Source: Acanthococcus lagerstroemiae (Eukaryota > Arthropoda > Insecta > Hemiptera > Eriococcidae). From it: a DNA stretch of 64,000 bases. A model generated the notes under the pieces. That model searched no databases, was not told the DNA's origin, and saw nothing but the letters and a program-made list of their open reading frames with translations. Of this stretch, positions 33,460-45,479 are shown one piece after another. Location: assembly GCA_031841125.1 (NCBI GenBank), contig CM063110.1, positions 17,479,626 through 17,543,625 on the forward strand. The letters run 5' to 3'. Made by a program: the position numbers and the translations under genes. Positions within the stretch are counted from its first letter, which is position 1. Every line of letters begins with the position of its first letter.

Positions 33460-35150
33460 CCTCACAAGGTACGATCATTCTTTTCTAAATTCGATAGTTC
33501 TTGTTGTTTCTGTAAAAAATCAATTTTGGGGGATTTGAGTCAACATCGAGAGTTTTTTGTGGGTCAACGATATTCTCGAAAAATCTTTGGGGTAAAAATT
33601 ATTTTTCTATGACCCCATTTTACTAGACTTATATCGATGTAAAGCCATGTCGAGTTCGTTATGAATAAAAAGAGCCAAGAATTCGGGCAGGCCACTGGTA
33701 AACCAGAAATTTTTTGGTAGGAAAAACCTACCCAGATTCGTCCCTGGTCATGTTACTAGTGCACATATTTCAGATCGTATACCTTTTCTCTGAGGAAATC
33801 TTGAGAACCCCTCGAGTTAACTTCACATCGCCGGTGTACGTGAAAAAAGACGAGTGTGATACGGCTCACTCCAATATTGTTGTAGTGTCAATATAATATT
33901 ATCTTCATTCCAAGAACTAGGGTACTCGATATGATATTCCGTTTCTAACACTTTTAAGAATGTCATTAGCAAACCATGACTAATGAACAGGAACGAACCT
34001 ACATTATATAGAATCAGGATTGTGCGATATTCGACACATAAATTCTTGCTCTTCAGTCACTAAAACCGTCATTAAGAAGGTTAGGTTACAGTAGCGTAAA
34101 TAAAAAGTTCTTATGGGGGGGGGGAGGATAAGAATTTTATAAGTAAAATAGCGGTGGATCTGCACCAACTAAGAGGGAAGAGGACCATCAGTTGATTACA
34201 CTAAACTACAAGGGAAGGGAAGTCCTGGTGAATAATCACGGTGATCACTCGAAATTTTAAGGGGAAAAAAGTGGAAAAATGATCTTATTATATTATTGGA
34301 AAAATGACCAGAATTAGAGACAATTTGCAATTTTATCCTCTTTTTTTTGTGCTTTCCTCTTTACGCACTACTTGTCATCATAATATATTTTCAACACAAC
34401 TGGAGTTGCGTTGGAAGTTTTTGCTGTAGTCTGCCAAAAAATTGAATTTTGGTTTTATTTACACTGCACAGCGGAAGCACAAGAATAAGTGGGAAAAAAT
34501 AGTCTTCTTAATAATCAGCAGAAGTTCCAGAATTTGAAGGAGAAACTTCCCCAGAAATGACTACTTTTATAAACAGTGGTATAAAATATTTGAAAAAAGG
34601 GCTGAAAGAAGATAGGTTAGACATTCAAACAGGAAAAAAAATTTTTTTTTCAATTCAAAATGGCAAAAACAACATGTGTTTTGAGATAATTACGATAAAA
34701 CGATAATTATTTCATGTAGCGCTCCAGCCTGTGAGCACCACCATACTTGCCGCCACTGTGAATAGCTATTCTAGGGGGGAAATGACCAAAAATGACCTTA
34801 GACGATTTAAAATAGAAAAAATCCCCACGCTTCCCGCGTAATGAATTTTGGACAAAAAGATTTGAGTTAAAATGTCGATTTATAATGGTTGGATGAGGAG
34901 GAGGTGCTTCTTAAGAAAAGCAATGGATTCTCAGAGCCAGTTGATGAAGGAGATGGCGATGATGTTCCCGTAATACATATATTTCTCAAAAGATTGATTA
35001 AAAAATCCCTTTAGAGCTTTCATAATGAAACTTATGAAACTTATGAAAAACTTTATTTGCGTCTTTTTTTTTCTTGCACTCACTGAGCGGAGCTCGTTTC
35101 GAGGCTGTATTATAATATTTTTTGAATTTTTTGTGTAATTACGCGGATTA
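33460..35150. other. AT-rich intronic sequence, nothing recognised
   Basis: A G-run lies near 34117. There are no exon-like or LINE-like frames. Confidence 0.35.
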
Positions 35151-35154
35151 AAAA

Positions 35155-35700
35155 AAATATAAAATGAGAAAAAAAAACTACTAGATAGAACAATTTGGAA
35201 AAGGAAAATCGGAAATCAAAAATACAAAAACAAAATAAAAAGGAATAAAAAAAAACAAACAAAAGAAAAGTAGAAAAGGAAACTAGAAAAAAAGAGGGAA
35301 AAAACTAGGAAAAAGAAATAAAAAAAAACAAGCCATGAAAAAAACTACCGATCCCCGCCCCCATCCGCCGTTTACAAATTAATGAATTGGGAACTAGGGA
35401 AACGAAAAGGAATTTTGTTATATTTATCCTCAACCAGAAAATTTACTGTTTATTTATTTATTTTCATTTATTTTTTAATGGTATTTATTTATTAGTTGTT
35501 GTTTATTTATTCATTTAGTGCGTGTTTATGCTATAGTAGGCTATTTATAAGTTTTTTTATTTTATTAGTATTTTTTGCTGGGGTACACATGATTTCTAGA
35601 ATGTTGTGTACAGCTTTGTTTGTAAATTTTCCTTTTTCTGTCATACAATACAGTTTTGTTTATTTATTTATTTATTTTATTTATAAATTTTATTACCAGT
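35155..35700. repeat. A-rich and (TTTA)n low-complexity tracts
   Basis: 35155-35340 is mostly A with scattered C/G. 35448-35700 is dominated by TTTATTTA words. Simple sequence, no function inferred. Confidence 0.8.
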
Positions 35701-35704
35701 TATT

Positions 35705-36980
35705 ACATAGCATGTCATGAGGGTTGGGTGGCTTTTGCCTCATTGCCCCCCCCCCGCATGACGAGATCTTAATAATTCAGTTACTTTTTATGTATTATGT
35801 AGTTTATACAATATGAGCTTATTGATCTAAGAGGTTATTTCCTTTTTCTTCTTTGTCTATCGTTTTTTTAAATTTAATTTCTTCCTTCTCTTGAAAATCT
35901 CCCTGACAAATTTATTTACTTATACCCTACAGCTTAACGTTCAGGTATCTGAATCCGAAAATCCAAAATCCAAATTGTGAATCATTTTTCCCTGGATTCG
36001 GATTCGTCTCGGATTCTTGAATCCTCTTTTCAGCAAAATTCGCGGATCCATGGGGTAAATAAGAAGGGGTGTGGGATATCTTTCCCCCCAGTCTTGGGGA
36101 AAAATAAATTTTTGGAGCTTCAACCAACTAATACTTCAGACTCCAGATGTTTTTGGCTTGTCGAATCAAAATTAGGACAAAATTTATGGCATTTTAGACT
36201 CGAACCCCTTTTTCTGTTTTTTTATCTTGTTTGCCTAGTCAGAATTATTTGTCCATAATTTTTTAGATCCACTGCTGTTTTACTCGCATAGAATATTGAC
36301 CTAGCCCCTTCCCTTCCCCTCCCGACAAGAGAACTTCTTGATTACGATATTGATTCGTAGGTATTTTAAAATCCTTTTTGAAAGAAAAATCTGGCTCTCT
36401 GGATTCGGATTCTAAAGTCCTCCTAGCTGAATTCGAATTTGGATGATTCTCTAATTCAAAATTAGTTTGATTTCTTACAAAGGCAACTAACCAAATAAGT
36501 TTTTAGAGGGGGGGGGGGAGTTACCGAGGCTCACGTGAACTGTAAATTTTCTCCAACTTCGGTCTGATTAATACGAGCCGGGAAATTGAATCTCGGGTGA
36601 AAGGGGGCAGTTACCCTCTGCATCTCCCTGTACTCCCTAGTTGTTATGCCCGTGTTATGATCTTTAATATTCAATAATGATTTGCGCCCAAGGAATTCCA
36701 TTGTGCTCTGTCTGAACAGTTGCTTGCTACGAAAATTATTCATTGTAATCTCTTATGTGCAAACCATTATCGCCGGCACTGTAGAACCGTAAATTATGTC
36801 GCTTATATGACAGACGACTTCAAATAACAGTGTGCAAGTCAAAGTACACCATAATCCATCAGCAGATGTCAGTGTCGCTTAGTACGCTCTGCGGTATAAG
36901 AGATGAAATGACTCGAAAAGTGTATCAGTATTTCTGAACTCTCTTTTTCATGCTACTCCGTAGCTGTCTTGACAGATTTC
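35705..36980. other. Intronic sequence preceding exon 2
   Basis: Contains C/G-runs near 35747 and 36507 and many GGATTCGGATTC-like words near 35950-36440. No gene recognised. Confidence 0.35.
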
Positions 36981-37085
36981 TGACCTCCCAGTTCTAACGC
37001 AGATGTCTGCAGAAAAGGCGGGAAAAGCTGTTTATAACTTCTTGGGTTACCGAAGTGTGCTAATTGATTTTGAATTTGACTGTAG

Positions 37086-37244
37086 ATGATACAAAGTGCC
37101 AGCACAGTGAAATAGTTGGAGAACATGATCTATGCAAAACTAATCCGTGTGCCAATAAAGGAATTTGTGTGCAGACCAACATCCCACCCGGTTTCAGATG
37201 TCAGTGCTATGGAACTGGCTTCTATGGAACGCGCTGTAGACAAG
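37086..37244 (+). CDS. Exon 2 of the EGF gene (EGF-like domain)
   Basis: 159 bp exon between acceptor TTTGACTGTAG and donor GTAAATTC. It is open only in the frame set by exon 1 (phase 1 in, phase 1 out). The peptide has the six-cysteine EGF pattern: LCKTNPCANKGICVQ, then a loop, then GFRCQCYGTGFYGTRC. It is preceded by an extra Cys (TKCQ) shortly after the signal peptide. The spacing NPC-x4-GxC and the GxGFYGxxC ending are diagnostic of EGF modules, which act outside the cell in adhesion or signalling. No Ca-binding Asp/Asn consensus is obvious. The symmetric 1-1 phase is typical of shuffled EGF exons. Which EGF protein this is cannot be told from one domain. Confidence 0.85.
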
Positions 37245-38430
37245 GTAAATTCTGTTTAGTTCTTTGAATCAGAAAAATTGGAACGCATTTGCTCTTTTTC
37301 TTGGGAAGATGAAGAACGGGCTACTGTAGACCTCGTTAGTGTACAAAAAGTTTGATTCTGTGACAGAAGATACTCGAAATCTCATCATATTCTCAGATTC
37401 GTCCACCAGGTTCAAGAATCCATATTATGGGCTCATGAAAAGCTGTTTTGACTCGCTGTATTAAGCATGTAGATACATGAAAGCTCGGGGAGGGGCATTC
37501 CAACTTCACTGAAAAATTTCTGATTCAAAATATGCTCATTTCTTTATTAAAAAAATAAATTTCGAATAAAAGAATGAACATATTTTCAAGCGCTATGCTC
37601 CTGTACACTAAATTTTGCTACCGGTATGAATCTCCCTCTTAACAAATCAATGGCTCATTTTGTTACTGTATTCAGCAAATTACTCAATTACTTGTTAAAA
37701 CGTAATAGAAGTATGAAAAAGGGCTTTATTAGCTGTTTTTTCTTTCTCTCCTCTTTCTTGATGGTGTAAGAATGATTTGATATCATAAGCACTCCGGGAT
37801 ATTCTGAGGAACTGTTTCAAAATCGTTTAAACTGTGTTCACATTTGTACACGTGCCAGTGCCTGCAATTTAATATCAAATTAAGCGATATAATTATCGGT
37901 GTAACAGCTACATCCTATCTGTGTGTTGTGTAAACTTGATGCAGTCATTAATCGGTATGAATGAACGTTGAAATTCTAACTGAATCGCCCTACACGCTTA
38001 TCTATGTATTCGTAGGCTCCAGATAGGTAATCAAGACGCGCTAAGATTATTTCGCGGTATTCAAGTACAGTGTGAAATAATCTGATTCTTGTATTATGGT
38101 GTACATACAATATAAAGCTTATGTAATTACTATTGAGAATGTGGACGCTAAAACAAAATTGTCAATTTCACAGGTTGTCCAAAACTAGGAGAAGTCAGCG
38201 TCCCGGGTAAAAGAAGACAAACTACGCCGATTGAATGCATAGTCATATAAGAGCTGCTGAAAATCAGTCCTGCATATTTTTTTATCGAGAAACTTAATTT
38301 ATTTATAATGTGCTCATTGATCCGCGAGTGCGCAATAATGTCTAACCCTTAATTTTAAAATAAATGTTTGTAAAAGCGATTTCATGTAAATTCATCATTT
38401 CGGCGCTTCAGTGATAACTTTGAAGCTACT
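37245..38430. other. Intron 2 start, nothing recognised
   Basis: AT-rich, with no second EGF module or other coding frame in phase. Confidence 0.4.
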
Positions 38431-38439
38431 CTGTAGCGA

Positions 38440-40425
38440 TGCATGGTAATACCACTGCAGAGAAGCCCTCGAGAATGTTGCAGGGAACCACATGGTATTC
38501 GATTCTTTTTCTTCTATCTACATATCTGTATCCGAGCATCTTTGACTGTAGAGATGTCGCATCCTATCTACATATATGGGGTAATCGGGATTGCTTGCCA
38601 TTACTTCCCCCATATGTCTTAACGCGTTCGAGTATTTTCTTCTCTGTACCAAAAAGAAATGTGGCTACCTGAATTGTTACTGCCCACGAGTTTGCCAACA
38701 TTATGTAAGCGACCCACAAGACCCTCATAACACAGCACCAGCTCTTCAGATACGGTATAATGCCTTGTTCCTGAGAACTGGCTGGGAACTGCAAAGTACG
38801 CTATCTATCAACCTAGATTGGTACTACGGTCGCTCTATTCACTAGGATGTTTACAAATTTTTCATGGGCCACGCCCCACAGCCCTCACTCAAGTTGGAAA
38901 TTTTACTAACATCTCCCCTTTCAATGCTGATCCCTTCGCTGCGCCTCTGACTGTAGAGATCTTGCCGCATCCCTATATATACGAGGAAGTCGACATTGTT
39001 TGCCATTAATTTCCTCGGGGTTTGACGCGTTCCAGTATTTTCTGTTCTGTGCCAAAGATATGTGCGTATGTGAATTGTTACTGCCCACGAGTCTCCCTAC
39101 GTTATGTAAGCAAGCACGCTATCTACCATCCTAGATTGGTACTGCAGTGGCTTTGTTCACTAGGATGTTTACATGAGAGACAAAACTGGTTCACTATGGC
39201 TTTTCGGCATCGAGAATCGAATCCGCGTTGCTAAGGTGCGAAGCGGGCGCGATACTGTAAAATTGGTAACTTGGGACAGATGTTACATTTTTAATGTAAG
39301 CCGCGGTAACACTGGTTAGGCACTCGCTAGCGCTCTGAAAAAGAAAGTGATAGCAGGGGATTGTGTTCTACACTGTGTAGAGCACTAACAGGTAGGTATG
39401 CAACCCTGTGTTACTGCGGCTTACACAAAAAATGTAACATCTGTCCCAAGTTTCCAACTTTACACTACCACTCAGCCACAAAGCAACTAGGAATTCAAAC
39501 TTGCATGATACTTTCCCCGGAACATTCCCTTGCATTTTGCAAGGAATCTCGTGGTATTCGATTCTTTTCCTTCTGGTGCCATATATCCATGTTCGGGCAT
39601 CTTTGACCATAGAGATCTTGTCAAATCTCTGTCTACCCAGGGTAGTTGATATTGTGTTTGTCGTTACTTTCCTCATGTTTTGATGTGTTCGAGTGTTTCC
39701 TCTTTCTGCCAGAGACATTTTCATACGTGCACTTGGTACTGCCCACGAGTCTCCCAATGTTACATAAGCGACTTATGAAACATATATGATAGCTCTAGTC
39801 CTTCAGATACTGTATAATACTTTGTTCCTGAGACCTGGCGAGGAACTGTAAGGCATCAGGCATGCTCTAAACCTTGATTACCACTGCGGTCGCTCTGTCC
39901 GCTGAGACGTTTGCATGGAGATAGGCGAAAGCGGTTCACTGGCTTTTCGACATCGAGAATCGTATCCACGTTGCTAAGGTGCGAGGCGTGCGTGATACCA
40001 CTCAGCCACAATGCGACTAAGAATGCAAACTAGCATTCTACTTTTCCCGAAACATTCTCTTGAATTTTGCAAGAAACCGCATAGTATTCGATTCTTTTTC
40101 TGCTAACATCATATCCATATCCGAGAATCTTTGACTGCAGAGATTTTACACCTCCTTTTATTTACGCGGGGTATTCGGGATTGTTTGCCACTACTTTCCC
40201 CATGTTTTGACGTGCGTTCGATTATTCTCTATGGCGAAGACAGGTGCATATGTGAATCGCTACAATCCACGAGTCTCCCAGTGTTATGTAAGCGACCCCC
40301 AAGCCACGCATGACACGACACCAATCTTTCAGATACAATACCTTGTTTCTAAGAACTGGCGGGGAACTGCAAAGTACGCTATCTATCAACCTGGATTGGT
40401 ACTGCGATCGCTAGGATGTTTGTGT
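38440..40425 (-). repeat. Head-to-tail array of tRNA-like SINE units (~530 bp)
   Basis: About four related units. Shared landmarks include GTATTCGATTCTTTT (38497, 39553, 40085; the steps are 2 x 528 and 532), TGACTGTAGAGAT, GTTACTGCCCACGAG and GGATGTTTACA. On the minus strand the unit heads carry an A-box-like TGTGGCTGAGTGGTA and a decayed B-box region, so they look like tRNA-derived SINEs. A single related copy lies at 44360-44830. Unit 2 is interrupted by a MITE at 39257. No coding role. Confidence 0.7.
39257..39463. mobile_element. 207 bp MITE with long TIRs in SINE array
   Basis: Left end GTAAAATTGGTAACTTGGGA is the near inverse of the right end, with about 57 bp of TIR, including ACAGATGTTACATTTTT and GTAAGCCGC. 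It is flanked by ACT on both sides (39254-39256 and 39464-39466) and splits the A-box head of a SINE unit that is intact near 40008. Confidence 0.75.
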
Positions 40426-40649
40426 CCACTGGTGGAGCGTATGATGATGCACGTATGCTAGATTGGTTCCCCAGTCACCGCGCCCTTGGTCCCGGAAACT
40501 ACCCTTTCGATTATCGCATCGATGACCAGAAGGATGTCTTGAGGCTGTCCGGGCCCCTAATACACCTCCCCTTTCTTCGGATTCGCGCTGTCCAGCCAGG
40601 GCCACTATGGGACACCCTACCGACTGAGGCAGTGCTTATCCAGCGTTAA
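40422..40649 (+). pseudogene. Coding-like segment homologous to the 45.3 kb exon
   Basis: Open frame of 75 codons ending in a stop. GGAYDDARMLDW, ALGPGNYPFDYRI, D-x-LR and FLRIRAV correspond, frame for frame, to the minus-strand exon at 45418-45244 (GGTYGDARIPKW, TLGSGNYTFEYRI, DALR, FHFRCAL). It starts directly at the broken end of the SINE array and lacks a convincing acceptor. Probably a diverged, non-functional duplicate of an unrecognised domain. Confidence 0.5.
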
Positions 40650-40659
40650 CCTGGAATGC

Positions 40660-42710
40660 GGTTGCACCACAGACGGACTGCGCTTCCTTCCTTCACCCCT
40701 CACTGCCTCGTCTTAACTGTGTCGGGGGGTCTGCAGCAGCTCTAGGATTGTACAGAGTCGTTTGGTCCAGTGTGGGCCGAGCTTTATTCATCGGTCCTCT
40801 CTCCATCTTCTTCATGAAGTCGAGACAAAGGCCGACGACTAGTTCCATTTGCTCCTATACTCTTCCGCATTTCGGGAACCAAGGTGCCCGGTGCGTGACG
40901 GTTGATCACGTTGTCGTCACTCTCCAGTTCCGCAGGTGAGAGCAAGGAAGCTGGTCTCCAATCAATCGGCATCGAGTTTCCTGACCGCCCACACATAAAG
41001 GTGATGGTCACTCCCTAACTCCTCATCCGACACGAACCAGCTCTTGTAGGAACGAACCGAAGAGTTTTTCCTGTGGAGGGGAAGCTTACATAGTAAAAGC
41101 CCTAACTTACTCAACTTAAAATTCCCAAGTATCAAGCAAAAAGAAGAAACTTGATTTGATGGATTTTCCCGAATCCGCCTGACAGCCTGACTGAAATGGT
41201 AAATTTTCCCAACTGCTGAGTGAAGTGAAAAACTCCTACAGAGGGAGGGGGTAAGTTGTCCTCTACCTCCCTATCGGTGCATCCCTGAGCCCTTGATCTA
41301 ACGCGTTAATTCGGATGACGCGAATGTGACGTCTATGACCAACCCCCATCCTTGATAGAATTGTGTTGGAGTTCTACCCGTGTTCATTGAAACCAGATCT
41401 ATCGGGGCGGCATGCTCCTCCAGGGCATATCCTAGAGGGTCGGTCCTGCCGGAGTGCCATTCCTTTGACTTGGCATTGAAATCTGGCAACGATCACTCTC
41501 GTTCACTTTCTCAGACAAGCGAGCTAGGCTTCAAACTCTTCCAATTTTCTGTTCGAAGGGAAATAGCAGCTGTAGATGGTGATGTCACCTACTTGGACAG
41601 CTACATACCCCTCTTTCTCCTTCTACCTCACCCAAAGCTATTGGACAGTCAGGGCATACGTCAACGGCTGTCAGTCCAGTACGGTCTCTATATCATCTTT
41701 TAACTTCCTCCAGCCTGTAGGTTTCACTCGCTACCACCAGATCAACCCGTCTTTCTCCCACTGTACTCAACAATAAGTCCTGGGTCATCGCACTGTGGTT
41801 TAGGTTGACCTGGAGAAAGGAGAGCGGCTTATTCAGCGGGTCCTGCGCCGCCTTTCGCGGTCTTTCCCTCCTTGGGCGCTCTCACGTCCTGACATCCTCT
41901 ACCACACAAGGACATGTGTGGAATTGCGCCCCTCCACCCTGCTACAACCTGGCTTTCTCTAGCGAGCGGACCCCACAGCTGCTTCACCCTATCGCTATCT
42001 TTCCGCGTCCTAGCGTTTCATGGGCCGCCTGGATGGGTTACCACTACCTTGTACGCTAGGGTGCCGCGTGACACCTCCTTCTTCAGGACTAGCGCCTCGG
42101 GTAGCTCCACTTCGATGTCCTCTTTGCTCACTGCCGGTTCCCAGTTCGGGAGGAATCGTGTGGTTTTGCCCAGAAGTTTACAGACGTCCGCTTCAGCACC
42201 CACTACTTCACCGCAGCTTGCTGGTGAAGTTATCTCCTGCTTCCTACTGCTCTGTTTGGAGTTCCAGTAGCATCTCACCCACCTTGGTGTACCAGGGCCC
42301 CGTCACCTGAACCCTGCACACCTTTGGGCCTATCGCCGCCCGACCCTTTCAGATGAGGGCCGCGCACTCTATGTCGGCGCTATTAACGCTATTATTAGCG
42401 TCATCATATGCGGTCTCCGGCTCTGTAGAAGTCTCACCGCAGACGTTCGATTTCCCGGGTGATCGGCGAGAGCTGTGGCAACTTCTACTCCTGCTGCCGC
42501 TGCTGCTGCCGACCCGGCTGGCGCTGTAATTGCTCCCAGATCTCCTGCAGCTCCTTCGTCAGCGCCCCGAGTTCTTTCTCGTGCTGCACGAGCATTAGCT
42601 TCATTTTCTAATTCACTTCTGCAATTTTCTGGACACGCTTCTCCAGCTCGTCCTTCAGTTGCCGGATTTTTTTTTCTCCCGGAGGTGGTGGTGGCAGTGG
42701 CCGCGGCGGA
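40660..42710 (-). mobile_element. LINE remnant with gag-like ORF1 and endonuclease (R1/Jockey group)
   Basis: Minus strand. A coiled-coil-like segment (QLKDELEKRVQKIAEV, HEKELGALTKELQEIWEQL) near 42660-42480 and further ORF1 debris to about 41800 precede endonuclease motifs: PDFNAKSKEWHSGRTDP, LVSMNTGRTPTQF and VIDVTFASSELTR (41489-41298). After an insertion at 41045-41280 the endonuclease end SWFVSDEELGSDHHLYV follows (41040-40990). No RT domain remains, and several stops are present. The GC content is higher than that of the surroundings. Gag-EN order and motifs fit the R1/Jockey superfamily. Confidence 0.7.
41045..41280 (-). mobile_element. G-rich MITE, copy 2, inside LINE endonuclease
   Basis: On the minus strand it starts AGGGATGCACCGATAGGGAG, has the TTGGGAATTTTAAGTTGAG phrase and ends near CTCTTCGGTTCGTTCCT. 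It matches the family at 31826-32202 and splits the endonuclease coding sequence. Confidence 0.6.
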
Positions 42711-44060
42711 TTTTACTTTTTTTAGTATATGGAAAGATATGTATGTTTATGTCGGTTATATGCTTTAAAACTTGGAGATCTTTTATGTTAGAACAGATGA
42801 TGTCCTTGAAAGTAGCTCATCTGCCCCTTTTTAGTATATAGAGAGATTTGTTTTTTTATTAGCGCGCCCCCCCTCCCAAGGGTAGGCTACCCCTGGAGAA
42901 ATAAGTAGTCAAGGGGCAGGGTAGGCAACCCGCCGTGAATTTTTTCTCCCGGAGGCAGGGGAGACGGCTGATTTTACTAAGCTTCCTCCCCCACCATGAA
43001 CCCCCTCCCAAGGGTAGGCAACCCGCAGTGGGTTATTTCTCCCGGAGGCTGTGGTGGCGGCAGCCCTCCTTCATCATGAACCCCCTCCCAAAAGTAGGCT
43101 ACCCCTGGAGAAATGAGCAATTAAGGGGCAGGGTAGGCAACCCGCAGTTTTTTTTTCCTCCCGGAGGCACCGTGCAGCCACGCAGCCGCCGCTCATGATT
43201 TATCTTAAGTTTGAATATGTGTTATAATTTTGCAACTTGAAATCTTGAAGATTATGGGTAGTTATTATTATGTCATTATATGACTTTTTATGCCTTATTA
43301 TGTCGGTTATACCTTAAAACTTGGAGATATTTTAGGTTAGAACAGATTATGTCCTTGAAAAAAGCTGACCTGCCCCTGCAATTTTTCTGATTTTCAGGTA
43401 GGCAACCCGCAGTGCTGAAGAAATGAGCAGTTTAGGGGCAGGGTAGGCAACCCGCAGTGGGTTTCTCCCGGAGACGGTGGGGCCCTCCCCTTCCGTGAAC
43501 CCCCTCCCAAGGGTGGGCTACCTCTGAAGAAATAAGAAATTAAGGGGCAGGGTAGGCAACCCACAGTGGGTATTATGTCATTATGTACCTTTTTATGTCT
43601 TATTATGTCGGTTATATCTTAAAACTTGGAGATCTTTCATGTTAGAACAGATTATGTCCTTGAAAAAAGCTGACCTGCCCCTGCAATTTTTCTGATTATC
43701 AGGTAGGCAACCCGCAGTGCTGAAGAAATGAGCAGTTAAGGGGCAGGGTAGGCAACCCGCAGTGGGTTTTTCTCCCGGAGACGGTGGGGGCCTCCTTCTC
43801 CGTGAACCCCCTCCCAAGGGTAGGCTACCCCTGAAGAAATAAGCAATTAAGGGGCAGGGTAGGCAAACCACAGTGGGTATTATGTCATTATGTACCTTTT
43901 TATGTCTTATTATGTCGGTTATGTCTTAAACCTTGGAGATCTTTCATGTTAGAACAGATTATGTCCTTAAAAGTAGCTGATCTGCGCCTGCAATTTTTCT
44001 AATTTTTAGATAGGCAACCCGCAGTGCGTTTTTTCAGGAGGGGGGAGGAGGCGTTTTGGT
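42710..44060. repeat. ~304 bp tandem repeat with TAGGCAACCCGCAGTG words
   Basis: GTTAGAACAGATTATGTCC recurs at about 43338, 43640 and 43946, with an earlier diverged copy near 42787. Each unit also holds TCTCCCGGAGRCGGTGG, AACCCCCTCCCAAGGGTAGG and several GGGTAGGCAACCCGCAGTG elements. The block abuts the 5' side of the minus-strand LINE ORF1, so it may be a tandemly repeated 5' UTR, as some LINEs carry. That is inference. Confidence 0.8.
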
Positions 44061-44359
44061 TTGTAATATATAGAGAGATATAGAGAGATGAGCGCCGGGG
44101 CAAATCATTAACCCCTTTCCCTTCTTCAATAAACACCTTCATACTTTCCCTCTCTTTGGACTCATCAGTAAGGTTGAGGCACTTCTTCAGCTATAAGCGT
44201 TCCTGAGCATGTATGTTGTTTAGTACAGACTTGACAAGCATATTCCAGACCACTTGGTTATACTATAACTTTCAATAACATATGGAAAACTCTTCATTCA
44301 AGATTTTCCGAACTTGTTTTAGTCTCATTAACACTTACAGATCTTTTTATGACACTAAC

Positions 44360-44830
44360 ATAGGTCATCATCATCAGTCCTCTCACTCATGTCTGAGTAC
44401 TAGTGGTCGCGGTTCCCGATGTGCCTCTCTCTTAGCAGGTTAGTTGGGGTAGTTTTCCATTGCTTTCCCCACGGCTTGTTGCGTTAGAGCATTTCCTTCT
44501 CTGTGCCGAAGAGTGTGCAGCCGCAGTTCGCCTACATGACGTTGAGTAAGCTGGCCACGACGTACACATGACAGTATCAGTCTGTTTAGATCCAGTGGTA
44601 CACGCCCGGCGAGTATAGTGCCTTGTTCGTTCGAACTGGCGGTTGGTACAGGGCGCATCTTTCCACCTCGATACTGTAGTCGCTGTGTTCTCTAGGATGT
44701 TAGCAGGGATATTCGAATATCGCTGGCTTTCCGGCGTTGGTGGGATTCGAACCGGAGATACAAGCAAGGATTGCAAAATGAACAAGTTACCACTTGTCCA
44801 CACAGCGACCCATTGGCATAGATACATAGA
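44360..44830 (-). mobile_element. tRNA-derived SINE, second family, single copy
   Basis: On the minus strand the head has A-box-like TGGACAAGTGG (44800-44790) and a perfect B box GGTTCGAATCC (44753-44743), then ~370 bp of body shared with the 38.4-40.4 kb array, ending in GACTGATGATGATGACC. The simple GAT repeat is a plausible SINE tail. Confidence 0.75.
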
Positions 44831-45243
44831 ATAACACAATTCGATTGCATTTAAAACCAAAATAACGCTTGTCCGAGACACAAAATTGGATCTATCGACA
44901 CCCCCCCCCCCCCGCCGCTTCATTCACGGACCCAACGAGTCGGTTTGGGATTAAATTTTATAGTTAGTTTTGGATCGAATTCCGTATATGTATGATTAAG
45001 TGTAACACTCGATCCAAGACTGACAATTGGGATCTTTTGAACTACTTTCACGGTAAGCGTGGATCACTTTACTCAAATTACGAGTGAATTTGGGATTTGA
45101 TTCACCTACCATCTACAAATACTTTGCATCCGAATAATGAATAGGTGTGACATCAACGCACCCTCGCGGCATCTCTTGCAATTCAGTGTTACCCTAGTTT
45201 GAGGCGGTGGAATTATCCAGAATACATAACGATATAACTTGAC

Positions 45244-45418
45244 CTGGGTCAGCGCGCACCGGAAGTGGAACGGCGAAATGGGAGCTCGGGCCGGCCTCAA
45301 AGCGTCCCTCCGGCCACTGATGCGGTACTCGAAAGTGTAGTTTCCGGAGCCGAGGGTGCGGGGCCACTTTGGTATGCGTGCATCGCCATACGTCCCACCA
45401 CACCATACATGAGTGATA
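45244..45418 (-). CDS. Candidate exon, unrecognised conserved segment
   Basis: 175 bp between an acceptor (TTTTCATATCCTGTCAAG) and donor CAG/GTCAAGT. The frame encodes THVWCGGTYGDARIPKW, LGSGNYTFEYRI, DALRPARAPI and FHFRCALTQ. The same peptide pattern is preserved at 40422-40649 although the DNA has diverged, which suggests past protein-level constraint. I do not recognise the domain. It could belong to a host gene on the minus strand or to an unknown mobile element. Splice phases are 2 in and 0 out. Confidence 0.4.
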
Positions 45419-45479
45419 CTTGACAGGATATGAAAATCAAAACTGAAATAAACGTTGCACATAAGAGCGTTACCAAGCA

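Larger units (their letters stand above)
17798..37085 (+). other. Intron 1 of the EGF gene (inferred), 19.3 kb
   Basis: Runs from donor GTAAGTG to acceptor TTTGACTGTAG. It holds most of the transposable DNA in the left half of the window, including a MITE, a SINE, RTE-B, the FB-1 palindrome and several arrays. Inferred from phase-matched exons only. An unrecognised small exon inside cannot be excluded. Confidence 0.6.
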
